A program made the position numbers and the translations under genes. 64,000 bases of DNA from Allacma fusca (lineage: Eukaryota > Arthropoda > Collembola > Symphypleona > Sminthuridae), in NCBI GenBank assembly GCA_947179485.1, contig OX359249.1, forward strand, positions 55,129,402-55,193,401, written 5' to 3'. How positions within the stretch are numbered: position 1 is the stretch's first letter; every line of letters starts with the position of its first letter. Below are positions 1 through 9,968 of the stretch, one piece after another. Under the pieces are notes generated by a model. It did no database searches. It was not told where the DNA came from and saw only the letters and a program-made list of their open reading frames with translations.

Positions 1-179
1 AGCCAGGAAATGGACAGAAACTACGGAGTGTGCAGATAGTGCTGTAATGTCGGGTTTGGTCAAACAAGCGAGTTTTTGAGCTGCCTTGGGTCGCTAGCGG
101 CGACCGGCCCGCGATGATGGTGGTGCTAATGAAATTTGTTAAACAAAAATTATAAAATATCGTAGCCTACTGTGAAAAG
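1..179 (+). repeat. Partial L spacer at window edge
   Basis: Matches the right-hand 180 bp of the L spacer (compare 2157-2335), so the window opens about 220 bp into an L spacer. It contains the GC-rich hairpin at 89-105. Confidence 0.95.
89..105. other. GC-rich hairpin of the L spacer
   Basis: GGTCGC (89-94), loop TAGCG, GCGACC (100-105). It contains the palindrome CGCTAGCG (92-99) and is followed by GGCCCGCG. It is the most GC-rich point of the repeat. Copies near 20915 (GGCCACC) and 50971 (CGCTTGCGG) carry single changes. Confidence 0.8.
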
Positions 180-402
180 AAGTCAAGTCAAGCCAAGTAC
201 TTTGAGTTGACTCCATTAATTGGCACCAACTTAGGTTTGTGGTGTAACGGTCCTCCTATGGAGTTGACCTGGAGATGGAGAGACACACTTGGTGCGGGTT
301 GTTTGTGCATTTGGATTTGTGTTGTGGTTAAGTTGTGCAGGACTTGAAGTTCCTTGGCCAAAGCCTGGTCAAGTGCCCAAAATGCATACATAGGTATTAG
401 GG

Positions 403-419
403 TTTCGGGGGATACGTAA
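403..419 (+). other. CENP-B-box-like motif (weak)
   Basis: Compared with the mammalian CENP-B consensus NTTCGNNNNANNCGGGN, this site has TTCG, the central A and CG at the right spacing, but TA instead of the last GG. That is 7 of 9 defining bases. It recurs at the same place in the cores. Insects do not necessarily have a CENP-B-type reader, so function is speculative. Confidence 0.25.
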
Positions 420-511
420 ATTATGTTCATGTGTGGGAAGACATTACTTTGACTAAATACCGAGGGTGCTGTCGACTGTGGGGAAATATTTTAAATTGCA
501 AGAAACTTGCC

Positions 512-585
512 AGTCCATTTTTTGGCCACGTTGTAAGGGCTAGGTAACCCAGGTTTGTTACACTTGTAGCCAAAAAATGGGACTA
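512..585. other. Long imperfect hairpin within the core
   Basis: Perfect 12-nt arms CCATTTTTTGGC (515-526) and GCCAAAAAATGG (569-580), extendable outward by AGTC/GACT with one bulged base. A third, direct copy of the arm lies at 658-669. In T-form cores the loop holds the odd palindrome TGGGTAACCCA. It is present in nearly all monomers. Copies 24 and 33 change the left arm to TTTTTTTGCC, copy 15 to TCAATTTTTTGG, and copy 18 breaks the right arm. Confidence 0.85.
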
Positions 586-810
586 GTATACATCTCTTGC
601 CCAAAGGTGACTCGCCAATCCACAAAGTATATGTTCCGAACTTTGGGAGACGCTCGGCCCATTTTTTGGTCATGTGCTCTGATGACATTTATATTGGATA
701 CCGAGATTTAATCAAGTAAATGTTATAATTTCAACAGTACTGGGTCAGTTGACTAACGAAGCAATCAGTGTTGTATTAGCAAAGAAATTATTAAAATTTG
801 CATTGAAATT

Positions 811-836
811 ACTTTGACCCATTTTTAGGTCAAAGT
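811..836. other. ACTTTGACC / GGTCAAAGT dyad
   Basis: Nine-base perfect arms at 811-819 and 828-836 around an 8-base loop. Copies 12, 41 and 53 share GGTCAAATT in the right arm, copies 24 and 27 have TATCGGTCAAAG, copy 50 has AAGTTCAAAG, and copy 22 has an expanded loop. Confidence 0.85.
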
Positions 837-921
837 CACTGGTCATGGTTCACGTTGGTTCCTACATCTTGAATATAATTATTTAAAGTTTTTTATTTAA
901 TGCGCATGTATTTTGGAACAG

Positions 922-933
922 CTGTATATACAG
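922..933. other. CTGTATATACAG perfect palindrome
   Basis: A 12-bp perfect palindrome preceded by ATGCGCAT (900-907) and ending 17 bp before the core/spacer boundary. It includes TATATA, so it could in principle serve as a TATA element for satellite transcription. Copies 20 and 23 have CACCTGGAAATACAG instead, which destroys it. Confidence 0.7.
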
Positions 934-950
934 ATTGAGTGTTTTAAATA

Positions 951-1165
951 TTTTGACCCATTTCGGGTCAATGTTTCAAAAAACGGTCAAACTGCTACGT
1001 ATCCGCTAAGAATCTCCTGAGACGTTCGGGATGCCAAACTATTGAAGAAAATAATTTTGACACAAAAATTGAAAAAAAAAATGAAAAAAAATGAAAAAAT
1101 TAAGTTTTGAAAAAAATTTTTTGAAAAAAACATAGTTTTGAAGAGTCGTAGCTTACTTACAAAAC
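951..1165 (+). repeat. S spacer, reference copy
   Basis: About 215 bp. Opens with the TTGACCC-atttc-GGGTCAA dyad (953-971), then a unique-sequence stretch to about 1040. About 100 bp of phased A-tracts separated by TG or TTG follow (1060-1135), ending in GTCGTAGCTTACTTAC. Homopolymer lengths vary by 1-3 bases between copies. The minor S2 subtype has GTTTTAAAAAACGGCC, AACCTCC and GCTTGCTTTAAAAAC. Confidence 0.93.
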
Positions 1166-2335
1166 AAGTCAAGTCAAGCCAAGTACTTTGAGTTGACTCC
1201 TTTATTTGGCACCAACTTAGGTTTCTGGTGTGGCGGTCCTCCTATAGAGTTGACCTGGAGATGGAGAGACACACTTGGTGTGGGTTGTTTGTGCATTTGG
1301 ATTTGTGTTGTAGTTAAGTTGTGCAGGACTTGAAGTTCCTTGGCCAAAGCCTGGTCAAGTGCCCAAAATGCATACATAGGTATTAGGGTTTCGGGGGATA
1401 CGTAAATTATGTTCATGTGTGGGAAGACATTACTTTGACTAAATACCGAGGGTGCTGTCGACTGTGGGGAAATATTTTAAATTGCAAGAAACTTGCCAGT
1501 CCATTTTTTGGCCACGTTGTAAGGGCTGGGTAACCCAATCGTGTTACACTTGTAGCCAAAAAATGGGACTAGTATACATCTCTTGCCCAAAGGTGACTCG
1601 CCAATCCACAAAGTATATGTTCCGAACTTTGGGAGACGCTCGGCCCATTTTTTGGTCATGTGCTCTGATGACATTTATATTGGATACCGAGATTTAATCA
1701 AGTAAATGTTATAATTTCAACATTACTGGGTCAGTTGACTAACGAAGCAATCAGAGTTGTTTTAGCAAAGAAAATATTAAAATTTGCATTGAAATTACTT
1801 TGACCCATTTTTAGGTCAAAGTCACTGGTCATGGTTCACGTTGGTTCCTACATCTTGAATATAATTATTTAAAGTTTTTTATTTAATGCGCATGTATTTT
1901 GGAACAGCTGTATATACAGATTGAGTGTTTTAAGTATTTTGACCTATTTCAGGACAATATCACACCTCATTGGTAATTTGGGTTTTTATCTATTGAGTTT
2001 TTGTTAAAATATAATAATACGGGATTAACTGACTTTTGGAATATAGAAACCCAAAGAACTATTATGTCGAATTATTTTCTGCCAATGTAACAGGTCACGT
2101 ATAATGTGCGCGGAAAAGTCCTAAATAAGGTGGATTTCTGAAACGATTATTTTCGTAGCCAGGAAATGGACAGAAACTACGGAGTGTGCAGATAGTGCTG
2201 TAATGTCGGGTTTGGTCAAACAAGCGAGTTTTTGAGCTGCCTTGGGTCGCTAGCGGCGACCGGCCCGCGATGATGGTGGTGCTAATGAAATTTGTTAAAC
2301 AAAAATTATAAAATATCGTAGCCTACTGTGAAAAG
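1166..2335 (+). repeat. Monomer 2: core T, L spacer
   Basis: L spacer 1937-2335. Has CTTTATTTGG in place of CTTTAATTGG. The tail carries the L-linked variants CATTACTGGG and AGAGTTGTTTTAGC. Confidence 0.95.
1937..2335 (+). repeat. L spacer, reference copy
   Basis: About 399 bp. The first ~22 bases (TTTTGACCTATTTCAGGACAA) and last ~30 bases (TCGTAGCCTACTGTGAAAAG) align to the ends of S, while the ~350-bp interior does not. The interior runs from ATCACACCTCATTGG to a GC-rich patch with GGTCGC-tagcg-GCGACC. Twenty copies occur, counting the partial one at the window edge. Confidence 0.93.
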
Positions 2336-3320
2336 AAGTCAAGTCAAGCCAAGTACTTTGAGTTGACTCCATTAATTGGCACCAAATAGGTTTCTGGTGT
2401 GGCGGTCCTCCTATGGAGTTGACCTGGAGATGGAGAGACACACTTGGTGCGGGTTGTTTGTGCATTTGGATTTGTGTTGTGGTTAAGTTGTGCAGGACTT
2501 GAAGTTCCTTGGCCAAAGCCTGGTCAAGTGCCCAAAATGCATACATAGGTATTAGGGTTTCGGGGGATACGTAAATTATGTTCATGTGTGGGAAGACATT
2601 ACTTTGACTAAATACCGAGGGTGCTGTCGACTGTGGGGAAATATTTTAAATTGCAAGAAACTTGCCAGTCCATTTTTTGGCCACGTTGTAAGGGCTAGGT
2701 AACCCAGGTTTGTTACACTTGTAGCCAAAAAATGGGACTAGTATACATCTCTTGCCCAAAGGTGACTCGCCAATCCACAAAGTATATGTTCCGAACTTTG
2801 GGAGACGCTCGGCCCATTTTTTGGTCATGTGCTCTGATGACATTTATATTGGATACCGAGATTTAATCAAGTAAATGTTATAATTTCAACAGTACTGGGT
2901 CAGTTGACTAACGAAGCAATCAGTGTTGTATTAGCAAAGAAATTATTAAAATTTGCATTGAAATTACTTTGACCCATTTTTAGGTCAAAGTCACTGGTCA
3001 TGGTTCACGTTGGTTCCTACATCTTGAATATAATTATTTAAAGTTTTTTATTTAATGCGCATGTATTTTGGAACAGCTGTATATACAGATTGAGTGTTTT
3101 AAATATTTTGACCCATTTCGGGTCAATGTTTCAAAAAACGGTCAAACTGCTACGTATCCGCTAAGAATCTCCTGAGACGTTCGGGATGCCAAACTATTGA
3201 AGAAAATAATTTTGACACAAAAATTGAAAAACAAAATGAAAAAAAATGAAAAAATTAAGTTTTGAAAAAAATTTTTTGAAAAAAACATAGTTTTGAAGAG
3301 TCGTAGCTTACTTACAAAAC
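2336..3320 (+). repeat. Monomer 3: core K, S spacer
   Basis: Post-L 5' form with the one-base-shorter ACCAAATAGG variant. S spacer begins at 3106. Confidence 0.95.
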
Positions 3321-4490
3321 AAGTCAAGTCAAGCCAAGTACTTTGAGTTGACTCCTTTAATTGGCACCAACTTAGGTTTCTGGTGTGGCGGTCCTCCTAT
3401 AGAGTTGACCTGGAGATGGAGAGACACACTTGGTGTGGGTTGTTTGTGCATTTGGATTTGTGTTGTAGTTAAGTTGTGCAGGACTTGAAGTTCCTTGGCC
3501 AAAGCCTGGCCAAGTGCCCAAAATGCATACATAGGTATTAGGGTTTCGGGGGATACGTAAATTATGTTCATGTGTGGGAAGACATTACTTTGACTAAATA
3601 CCGAGGGTGCTGTCGACTGTGGGGAAATATTTTAAATTGCAAGAAACTTGCCAGTCCATTTTTTGGCCACGTTGTAAGGGCTGGGTAACCCAATCGTGTT
3701 ACACTTGTAGCCAAAAAATGGGACTAGTATACATCTCTTGCCCAAAGGTGACTCGCCAATCCACAAAGTATATGTTCCGAACTTTGGGAGACGCTCGGCC
3801 CATTTTTTGGTCATGTGCTCTGATGACATTTATATTGGATACCGAGATTTAATCAAGTAAATGTTATAATTTCAACATTACTGGGTCAGTTGACTAACGA
3901 AGCAATCAGAGTTGTTTTAGCAAAGAAAATATTAAAATTTGCATTGAAATTACTTTGACCCATTTTTAGGTCAAAGTCACTGGTCATGGTTCACGTTGGT
4001 TCCTACATCTTGAATATAATTATTTAAAGTTTTTTATTTAATGCGCATGTATTTTGGAACAGCTGTATATACAGATTGAGTGTTTTAAGTATTTTGACCT
4101 ATTTCAGGACAATATCACACCTCATTGGTAATTTGGGTTTTTATCTATTGAGTTTTTGTTAAAATATAATAATACGGGATTAACTGACTTTTGGAATATA
4201 GAAACCCAAAGAACTATTATGTCGAATTATTTTCTGCCAATGTAACAGGTCACGTATAATGTGCGCGGAAAAGTCCTAAATAAGGTGGATTTCTGAAACG
4301 ATTATTTTCGTAGCCAGGAAATGGACAGAAACTACGGAGTGTGCAGATAGTGCTGTAATGTCGGGTTTGGTCAAACAAGCGAGTTTTTGAGCTGCCTTGG
4401 GTCGCTAGCGGCGACCGGCCCGCGATGATGGTGGTGCTAATGAAATTTGTTAAAAAAAAATTATAAAATATCGTAGCGTACTGTGAAAAG
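3321..4490 (+). repeat. Monomer 4: core T, L spacer
   Basis: L spacer 4092-4490. Shares CCTGGCCAAGTGCC with monomer 7 only. L-linked tail variants present. Confidence 0.95.
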
Positions 4491-5659
4491 AAGTCAAGTC
4501 AAGCCAAGTACTTTGAGTTGACTCCATTAATTGGCACCAAATAGGTTTCTGGTGTGGCGGTCCTCCTATGGAGTTGACCTGGAGATGGAGAGACACACTT
4601 GGTGCGGGTTGTTTGTGCATTTGGATTTGTGTTGTGGTTAAGTTGTGCAGGACTTGAAGTTCCTTGGCCAAAGCCTGGTCAAGTGCCCAAAATGCATACA
4701 TAGGTATTAGGGTTTCGGGGGATACGTAAATTATGTTCATGTGTGGGAAGACATTACTTTGACTAAATACCGAGGGTGCTGTCGACTGTGGGGAAATATT
4801 TTAAATTGCAAGAAACTTGCCAGTCCATTTTTTGGCCACGTTGTAAGGGCTAGGTAACCCAGGTTTGTTACACTTGTAGCCAAAAAATGGGACTAGTATA
4901 CATCTCTTGCCCAAAGGTGACTCGCCAATCCACAAAGTATATGTTCCGAACTTTGGGAGACGCTCGGCCCATTTTTTGGTCATGTGCTCTGATGACATTT
5001 ATATTGGATACCGAGATTTAATCAAGTAAATGTTATAATTTCAACATTACTGGGTCAGTTGACTAACGAAGCAATCAGAGTTGTTTTAGCAAAGAAAATA
5101 TTAAAATTTGCATTGAAATTACTTTGACCCATTTTTAGGTCAAAGTCACTGGTCATGGTTCACGTTGGTTCCTACATCTTGAATATAATTATTTAAAGTT
5201 TTTTATTTAATGCGCATGTATTTTGGAACAGCTGTATATACAGATTGAGTGTTTTAAGTATTTTGACCTATTTCAGGACAATATCACACCTCATTGGTAA
5301 TTTGGGTTTTTATCTATTGAGTTTTTGTTAAAATATAATAATACGGGATTAACTGACTTTTGGAATATAGAAACCCAAAGAACTATTATGTCGAATTATT
5401 TTCTGCCAATGTAACAGGTCACGTATAATGTGCGCGGAAAAGTCGTAAATAAGGTGGATTTCTGAAACGATTATTTTCGTAGCCAGGAAATGGACAGAAA
5501 CTACGGAGTGTGCAGAAAGTGCTGTAATGTCGGGTTTGGTCAAACAAGCGAGTTTTTGAGCTGCCTTGGGTCGCTAGCGGCGACCGGCCCGCGATGATGG
5601 TGGTGCTAATGAAATTTGTTAAAAAAAAATTATAAAATATCGTAGCCTACTGTGAAAAG
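4491..5659 (+). repeat. Monomer 5: core K, L spacer
   Basis: L spacer 5261-5659, with GTCGTAAATAAGG and GCAGAAAGTGC, changes shared only with the L spacer at 9570. ACCAAATAGG 5' variant. Confidence 0.95.
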
Positions 5660-6644
5660 AAGTCAAGTCAAGCCAAGTACTTTGAGTTGACTCCATTAAT
5701 TGGCACCAAATAGGTTTCTGGTGTGGCGGTCCTCCTATGGAGTTGACCTGGAGATGGAGAGACACACTTGGTGCGGGTTGTTTGTGCATTTGGATTTGTG
5801 TTGTGGTTAAGTTGTGCAGGACTTGAAGTTCCTTGGCCAAAGCCTGGTCAAGTGCCCAAAATGCATACATAGGTATTAGGGTTTCGGGGGATACGTAAAT
5901 TATGTTCATGTGTGGGAAGACATTACTTTGACTAAATACCGAGGGTGCTGTCGACTGTGGGGAAATATTTTAAATTGCAAGAAACTTGCCAGTCCATTTT
6001 TTGGCCACGTTGTAAGGGCTAGGTAACCCAGGTTTGTTACACTTGTAGCCAAAAAATGGGACTAGTATACATCTCTTGCCCAAAGGTGACTCGCCAATCC
6101 ACAAAGTATATGTTCCGAACTTTGGGAGACGCTCGGCCCATTTTTTGGTCATGTGCTCTGATGACATTTATATTGGATACCGAGATTTAATCAAGTAAAT
6201 GTTATAATTTCAACAGTACTGGGTCAGTTGACTAACGAAGCAATCAGTGTTGTATTAGCAAAGAAATTATTAAAATTTGCATTGAAATTACTTTGACCCA
6301 TTTTTAGGTCAAAGTCACTGGTCATGGTTCACGTTGGTTCCTACATCTTGAATATAATTATTTAAAGTTTTTTATTTAATGCGCATGTATTTTGGAACAG
6401 CTGTATATACAGATTGAGTGTTTTAAATATTTTGACCCATTTCGGGTCAATGTTTCAAAAAACGGTCAAACTGCTACGTATCCGCTAAGAATCTCCTGAG
6501 ACGTTCGGGATGCCAAACTATTGAAGAAAATAATTTTGACACAAAAATTGAAAAACAAAATGAAAAAAAATGAAAAAATTAAGTTTTGAAAAAAATTTTT
6601 TGAAAAAAACATAGTTTTGAAGAGTCGTAGCTTACTTACAAAAC
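5660..6644 (+). repeat. Monomer 6: core K, S spacer
   Basis: ACCAAATAGG 5' variant, S-linked tail (CAGTACTGGG, TGTTGTATTAGC). Confidence 0.95.
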
Positions 6645-7814
6645 AAGTCAAGTCAAGCCAAGTACTTTGAGTTGACTCCTTTAATTGGCACCAACTTAGG
6701 TTTCTGGTGTGGCGGTCCTCCTATAGAGTTGACCTGGAGATGGAGAGACACACTTGGTGTGGGTTGTTTGTGCATTTGGATTTGTGTTGTAGTTAAGTTG
6801 TGCAGGACTTGAAGTTCCTTGGCCAAAGCCTGGCCAAGTGCCCAAAATGCATACATAGGTATTAGGGTTTCGGGGGATACGTAAATTATGTTCATGTGTG
6901 GGAAGACATTACTTTGACTAAATACCGAGGGTGCTGTCGACTGTGGGGAAATATTTTAAATTGCAAGAAACTTGCCAGTCCATTTTTTGGCCACGTTGTA
7001 AGGGCTAGGTAACCCAGGTTTGTTACACTTGTAGCCAAAAAATGGGACTAGTATACATCTCTTGCCCAAAGGTGACTCGCCAATCCACAAAGTATATGTT
7101 CCGAACTTTGGGAGACGCTCGGCCCATTTTTTGGTCATGTGCTCTGATGACATTTATATTGGATACCGAGATTTAATCAAGTAAATGTTATAATTTCAAC
7201 ATTACTGGGTCAGTTGACTAACGAAGCAATCAGAGTTGTTTTAGCAAAGAAAATATTAAAATTTGCATTGAAATTACTTTGACCCATTTTTAGGTCAAAG
7301 TCACTGGTCATGGTTCACGTTGGTTCCTACATCTTGAATATAATTATTTAAAGTTTTTTATTTAATGCGCATGTATTTTGGAACAGCTGTATATACAGAT
7401 TGAGTGTTTTAAGTATTTTGACCTATTTCAGGACAATATCACACCTCATTGGTAATTTGGGTTTTTATCTATTGAGTTTTTGTTAAAATATAATAATACG
7501 GGATTAACTGACTTTTGGAATATAGAAACCCAAAGAACTATTATGTCGAATTATTTTCTGCCAATGTAACAGGTCACGTATAATGTGCGCGGAAAAGTCC
7601 TAAATAAGGTGGATTTCTGAAACGATTATTTTCGTAGCCAGGAAATGGACAGAAACTACGGAGTGTGCAGATAGTGCTGTAATGTCGGGTTTGGTCAAAC
7701 AAGCGAGTTTTTGAGCTGCCTTGGGTCGCTAGCGGCGACCGGCCCGCGATGATGGTGGTGCTAATGAAATTTGTTAAAAAAAAATTATAAAATATCGTAG
7801 CGTACTGTGAAAAG
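6645..7814 (+). repeat. Monomer 7: core K, L spacer
   Basis: Post-S 5' form (CCTTTAATTGG, ATAGAG) joined to a K middle, so it looks recombinant. L spacer 7416-7814. Shares CCTGGCCAAGTGCC with monomer 4. Confidence 0.95.
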
Positions 7815-8798
7815 AAGTCAAGTCAAGCCAAGTACTTTGAGTTGACTCCATTAATTGGCACCAACTTAGGTTTGTGGTGTGGCGGTCCCTATGGAGTTGA
7901 CCTGGAGATGGAGAGACACACTTGGTGCGGGTTGTTTGTGCATTTGGATTTGTGTTGTGGTTAAGTTGTGCAGGACTTGAAGTTCCTTGGCCAAAGCCTG
8001 GTCAAGTGCCCAAAATGCATACATAGGTATTAGGGTTTCGGGGGATACGTAAATTATGTTCATGTGTGGGAAGACATTACTTTGACTAAATACCGAGGGT
8101 GCTGTCGACTGTGGGGAAATATTTTAAATTGCAAGAAACTTGCCAGTCCATTTTTTGGCCACGTTGTAAGGGCTAGGTAACCCAGGTTTGTTACACTTGT
8201 AGCCAAAAAATGGGACTAGTATACATCTCTTGCCCAAAGGTGACTCGCCAATCCACAAAGTATATGTTCCGAACTTTGGGAGACGCTCGGCCCATTTTTT
8301 GGTCATGTGCTCTGATGACATTTATATTGGATACCGAGATTTAATCAAGTAAATGTTATAATTTCAACAGTACTGGGTCAGTTGACTAACGAAGCAATCA
8401 GTGTTGTATTAGCAAAGAAATTATTAAAATTTGCATTGAAATTACTTTGACCCATTTTTAGGTCAAAGTCACTGGTCATGGTTCACGTTGGTTCCTACAT
8501 CTTGAATATAATTATTTAAAGTTTTTTATTTAATGCGCATGTATTTTGGAACAGCTGTATATACAGATTGAGTGTTTTAAATATTTTGACCCATTTCGGG
8601 TCAATGTTTCAAAAAACGGTCAAACTGCTACGTATCCGCTAAGAATCTCCTGAGACGTTCGGGATGCCAAACTATTGAAGAAAATAATTTTGACACAAAA
8701 ATTGAAAAACAAAATGAAAAAAAATGAAAAAATTAAGTTTTGAAAAAATTTTTTTGAAAAAAACATAGTTTTGAAGAGTCGTAGCTTACTTACAAAAC
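7815..8798 (+). repeat. Monomer 8: core K, S spacer
   Basis: Private 2-bp deletion, GGTCCCTATGG for GGTCCTCCTATGG, which shortens the minus-strand open frame there. Confidence 0.95.
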
Positions 8799-9968
8799 AA
8801 GTCAAGTCAAGCCAAGTACTTTGAGTTGACTCCTTTAATTGGCACCAACTTAGGTTTCTGGTGTGGCGGTCCTCCTATAGAGTTGACCTGGAGATGGAGA
8901 GACACACTTGGTGTGGGTTGTTTGTGCATTTGGATTTGTGTTGTAGTTAAGTTGTGCAGGACTTGAAGTTCCTTGGCCAAAGCCTGGTCAAGTGCCCAAA
9001 ATGCATACATAGGTATTAGGGTTTCGGGGGATACGTAAATTATGTTCATGTGTGGGAAGACATTACTTTGACTAAATACCGAGGGTGCTGTCGACTGTGG
9101 GGAAATATTTTAAATTGCAAGAAACTTGCCAGTCCATTTTTTGGCCACGTTGTAAGGGCTGGGTAACCCAATCGTGTTACACTTGTAGCCAAAAAATGGG
9201 ACTAGTATACATCTCTTGCCCAAAGGTGACTCGCCAATCCACAAAGTATATGTTCCGAACTTTGGGAGACGCTCGGCCCATTTTTTGGTCATGTGCTCTG
9301 ATGACATTTATATTGGATACCGAGATTTAATCAAGTAAATGTTATAATTTCAACATTACTGGGTCAGTTGACTAACGAAGCAATCAGAGTTGTTTTAGCA
9401 AAGAAAATATTAAAATTTGCATTGAAATTACTTTGACCCATTTTTAGGTCAAAGTCACTGGTCATGGTTCACGTTGGTTCCTACATCTTGAATATAATTA
9501 TTTAAAGTTTTTTATTTAATGCGCATGTATTTTGGAACAGCTGTATATACAGATTGAGTGTTTTAAGTATTTTGACCTATTTCAGGACAATATCACACCT
9601 CATTGGTAATTTGGGTTTTTATCTATTGAGTTTTTGTTAAAATATAATAATACGGGATTAACTGACTTTTGGAATATAGAAACCCAAAGAACTATTATGT
9701 CGAATTATTTTCTGCCAATGTAACAGGTCACGTATAATGTGCGCGGAAAAGTCGTAAATAAGGTGGATTTCTGAAACGATTATTTTCGTAGCCAGGAAAT
9801 GGACAGAAACTACGGAGTGTGCAGAAAGTGCTGTAATGTCGGGTTTGGTCAAACAAGCGAGTTTTTGAGCTGCCTTGGGTCGCTAGCGGCGACCGGCCCG
9901 CGATGATGGTGGTGCTAATGAAATTTGTTAAACAAAAATTATAAAATATCGTAGCCTACTGTGAAAAG
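8799..9968 (+). repeat. Monomer 9: core T, L spacer
   Basis: L spacer 9570-9968 with the GTCGTAAATAAGG and GCAGAAAGTGC pair shared with monomer 5. Confidence 0.95.

Larger units (their letters stand above)
180..950 (+). repeat. Core module, reference copy
   Basis: About 770 bp shared by all monomers irrespective of spacer. The right boundary is set at TTTTGACC, after which S and L diverge within roughly 20 bp. Landmarks in order: AGTACTTTGAGTTGACTCC, the GGGTTTCGGGGG box, a GCAAG-aaa-CTTGC dyad (498-510), the CCATTTTTTGGC hairpin (515-580), the ACTTTGACC dyad (811-836), ATGCGCAT (900-907) and CTGTATATACAG (922-933). Confidence 0.93.
180..1165 (+). repeat. Monomer 1: core K, S spacer (reference copy)
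   Basis: Core 180-950, S spacer 951-1165. Starts with the post-L 5' form (CTCCATTAATTGG, ATGGAG). Carries GTGTAACGG where all other intact copies have GTGTGGCGG. Used here as reference for the internal landmarks listed separately. Confidence 0.95.

Noticed and set aside
188-430. Minus-strand 80-codon open frame recurring in most monomers as a gene family
   Set aside because: Its reading frame is changed by the ACCAACTTAGG/ACCAAATAGG length variant, the 2-bp deletion in monomer 8, and base changes in copies 10 and 24. It has no recognisable domain. Recurrence is explained by repeat homogenisation.
987-1172. Minus-strand frame of about 61-91 codons across the S spacer
   Set aside because: It is a translation of A-tracts into Phe/Lys-rich low-complexity peptide, and its length changes with homopolymer length. 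Not coding.
5349-5543. Minus-strand frame of about 64 codons in L spacers (also 9658-9852)
   Set aside because: Open only because of the paired single-base changes GTCGTAAAT and GCAGAAAGT shared by these two copies. Other L spacers have stops.
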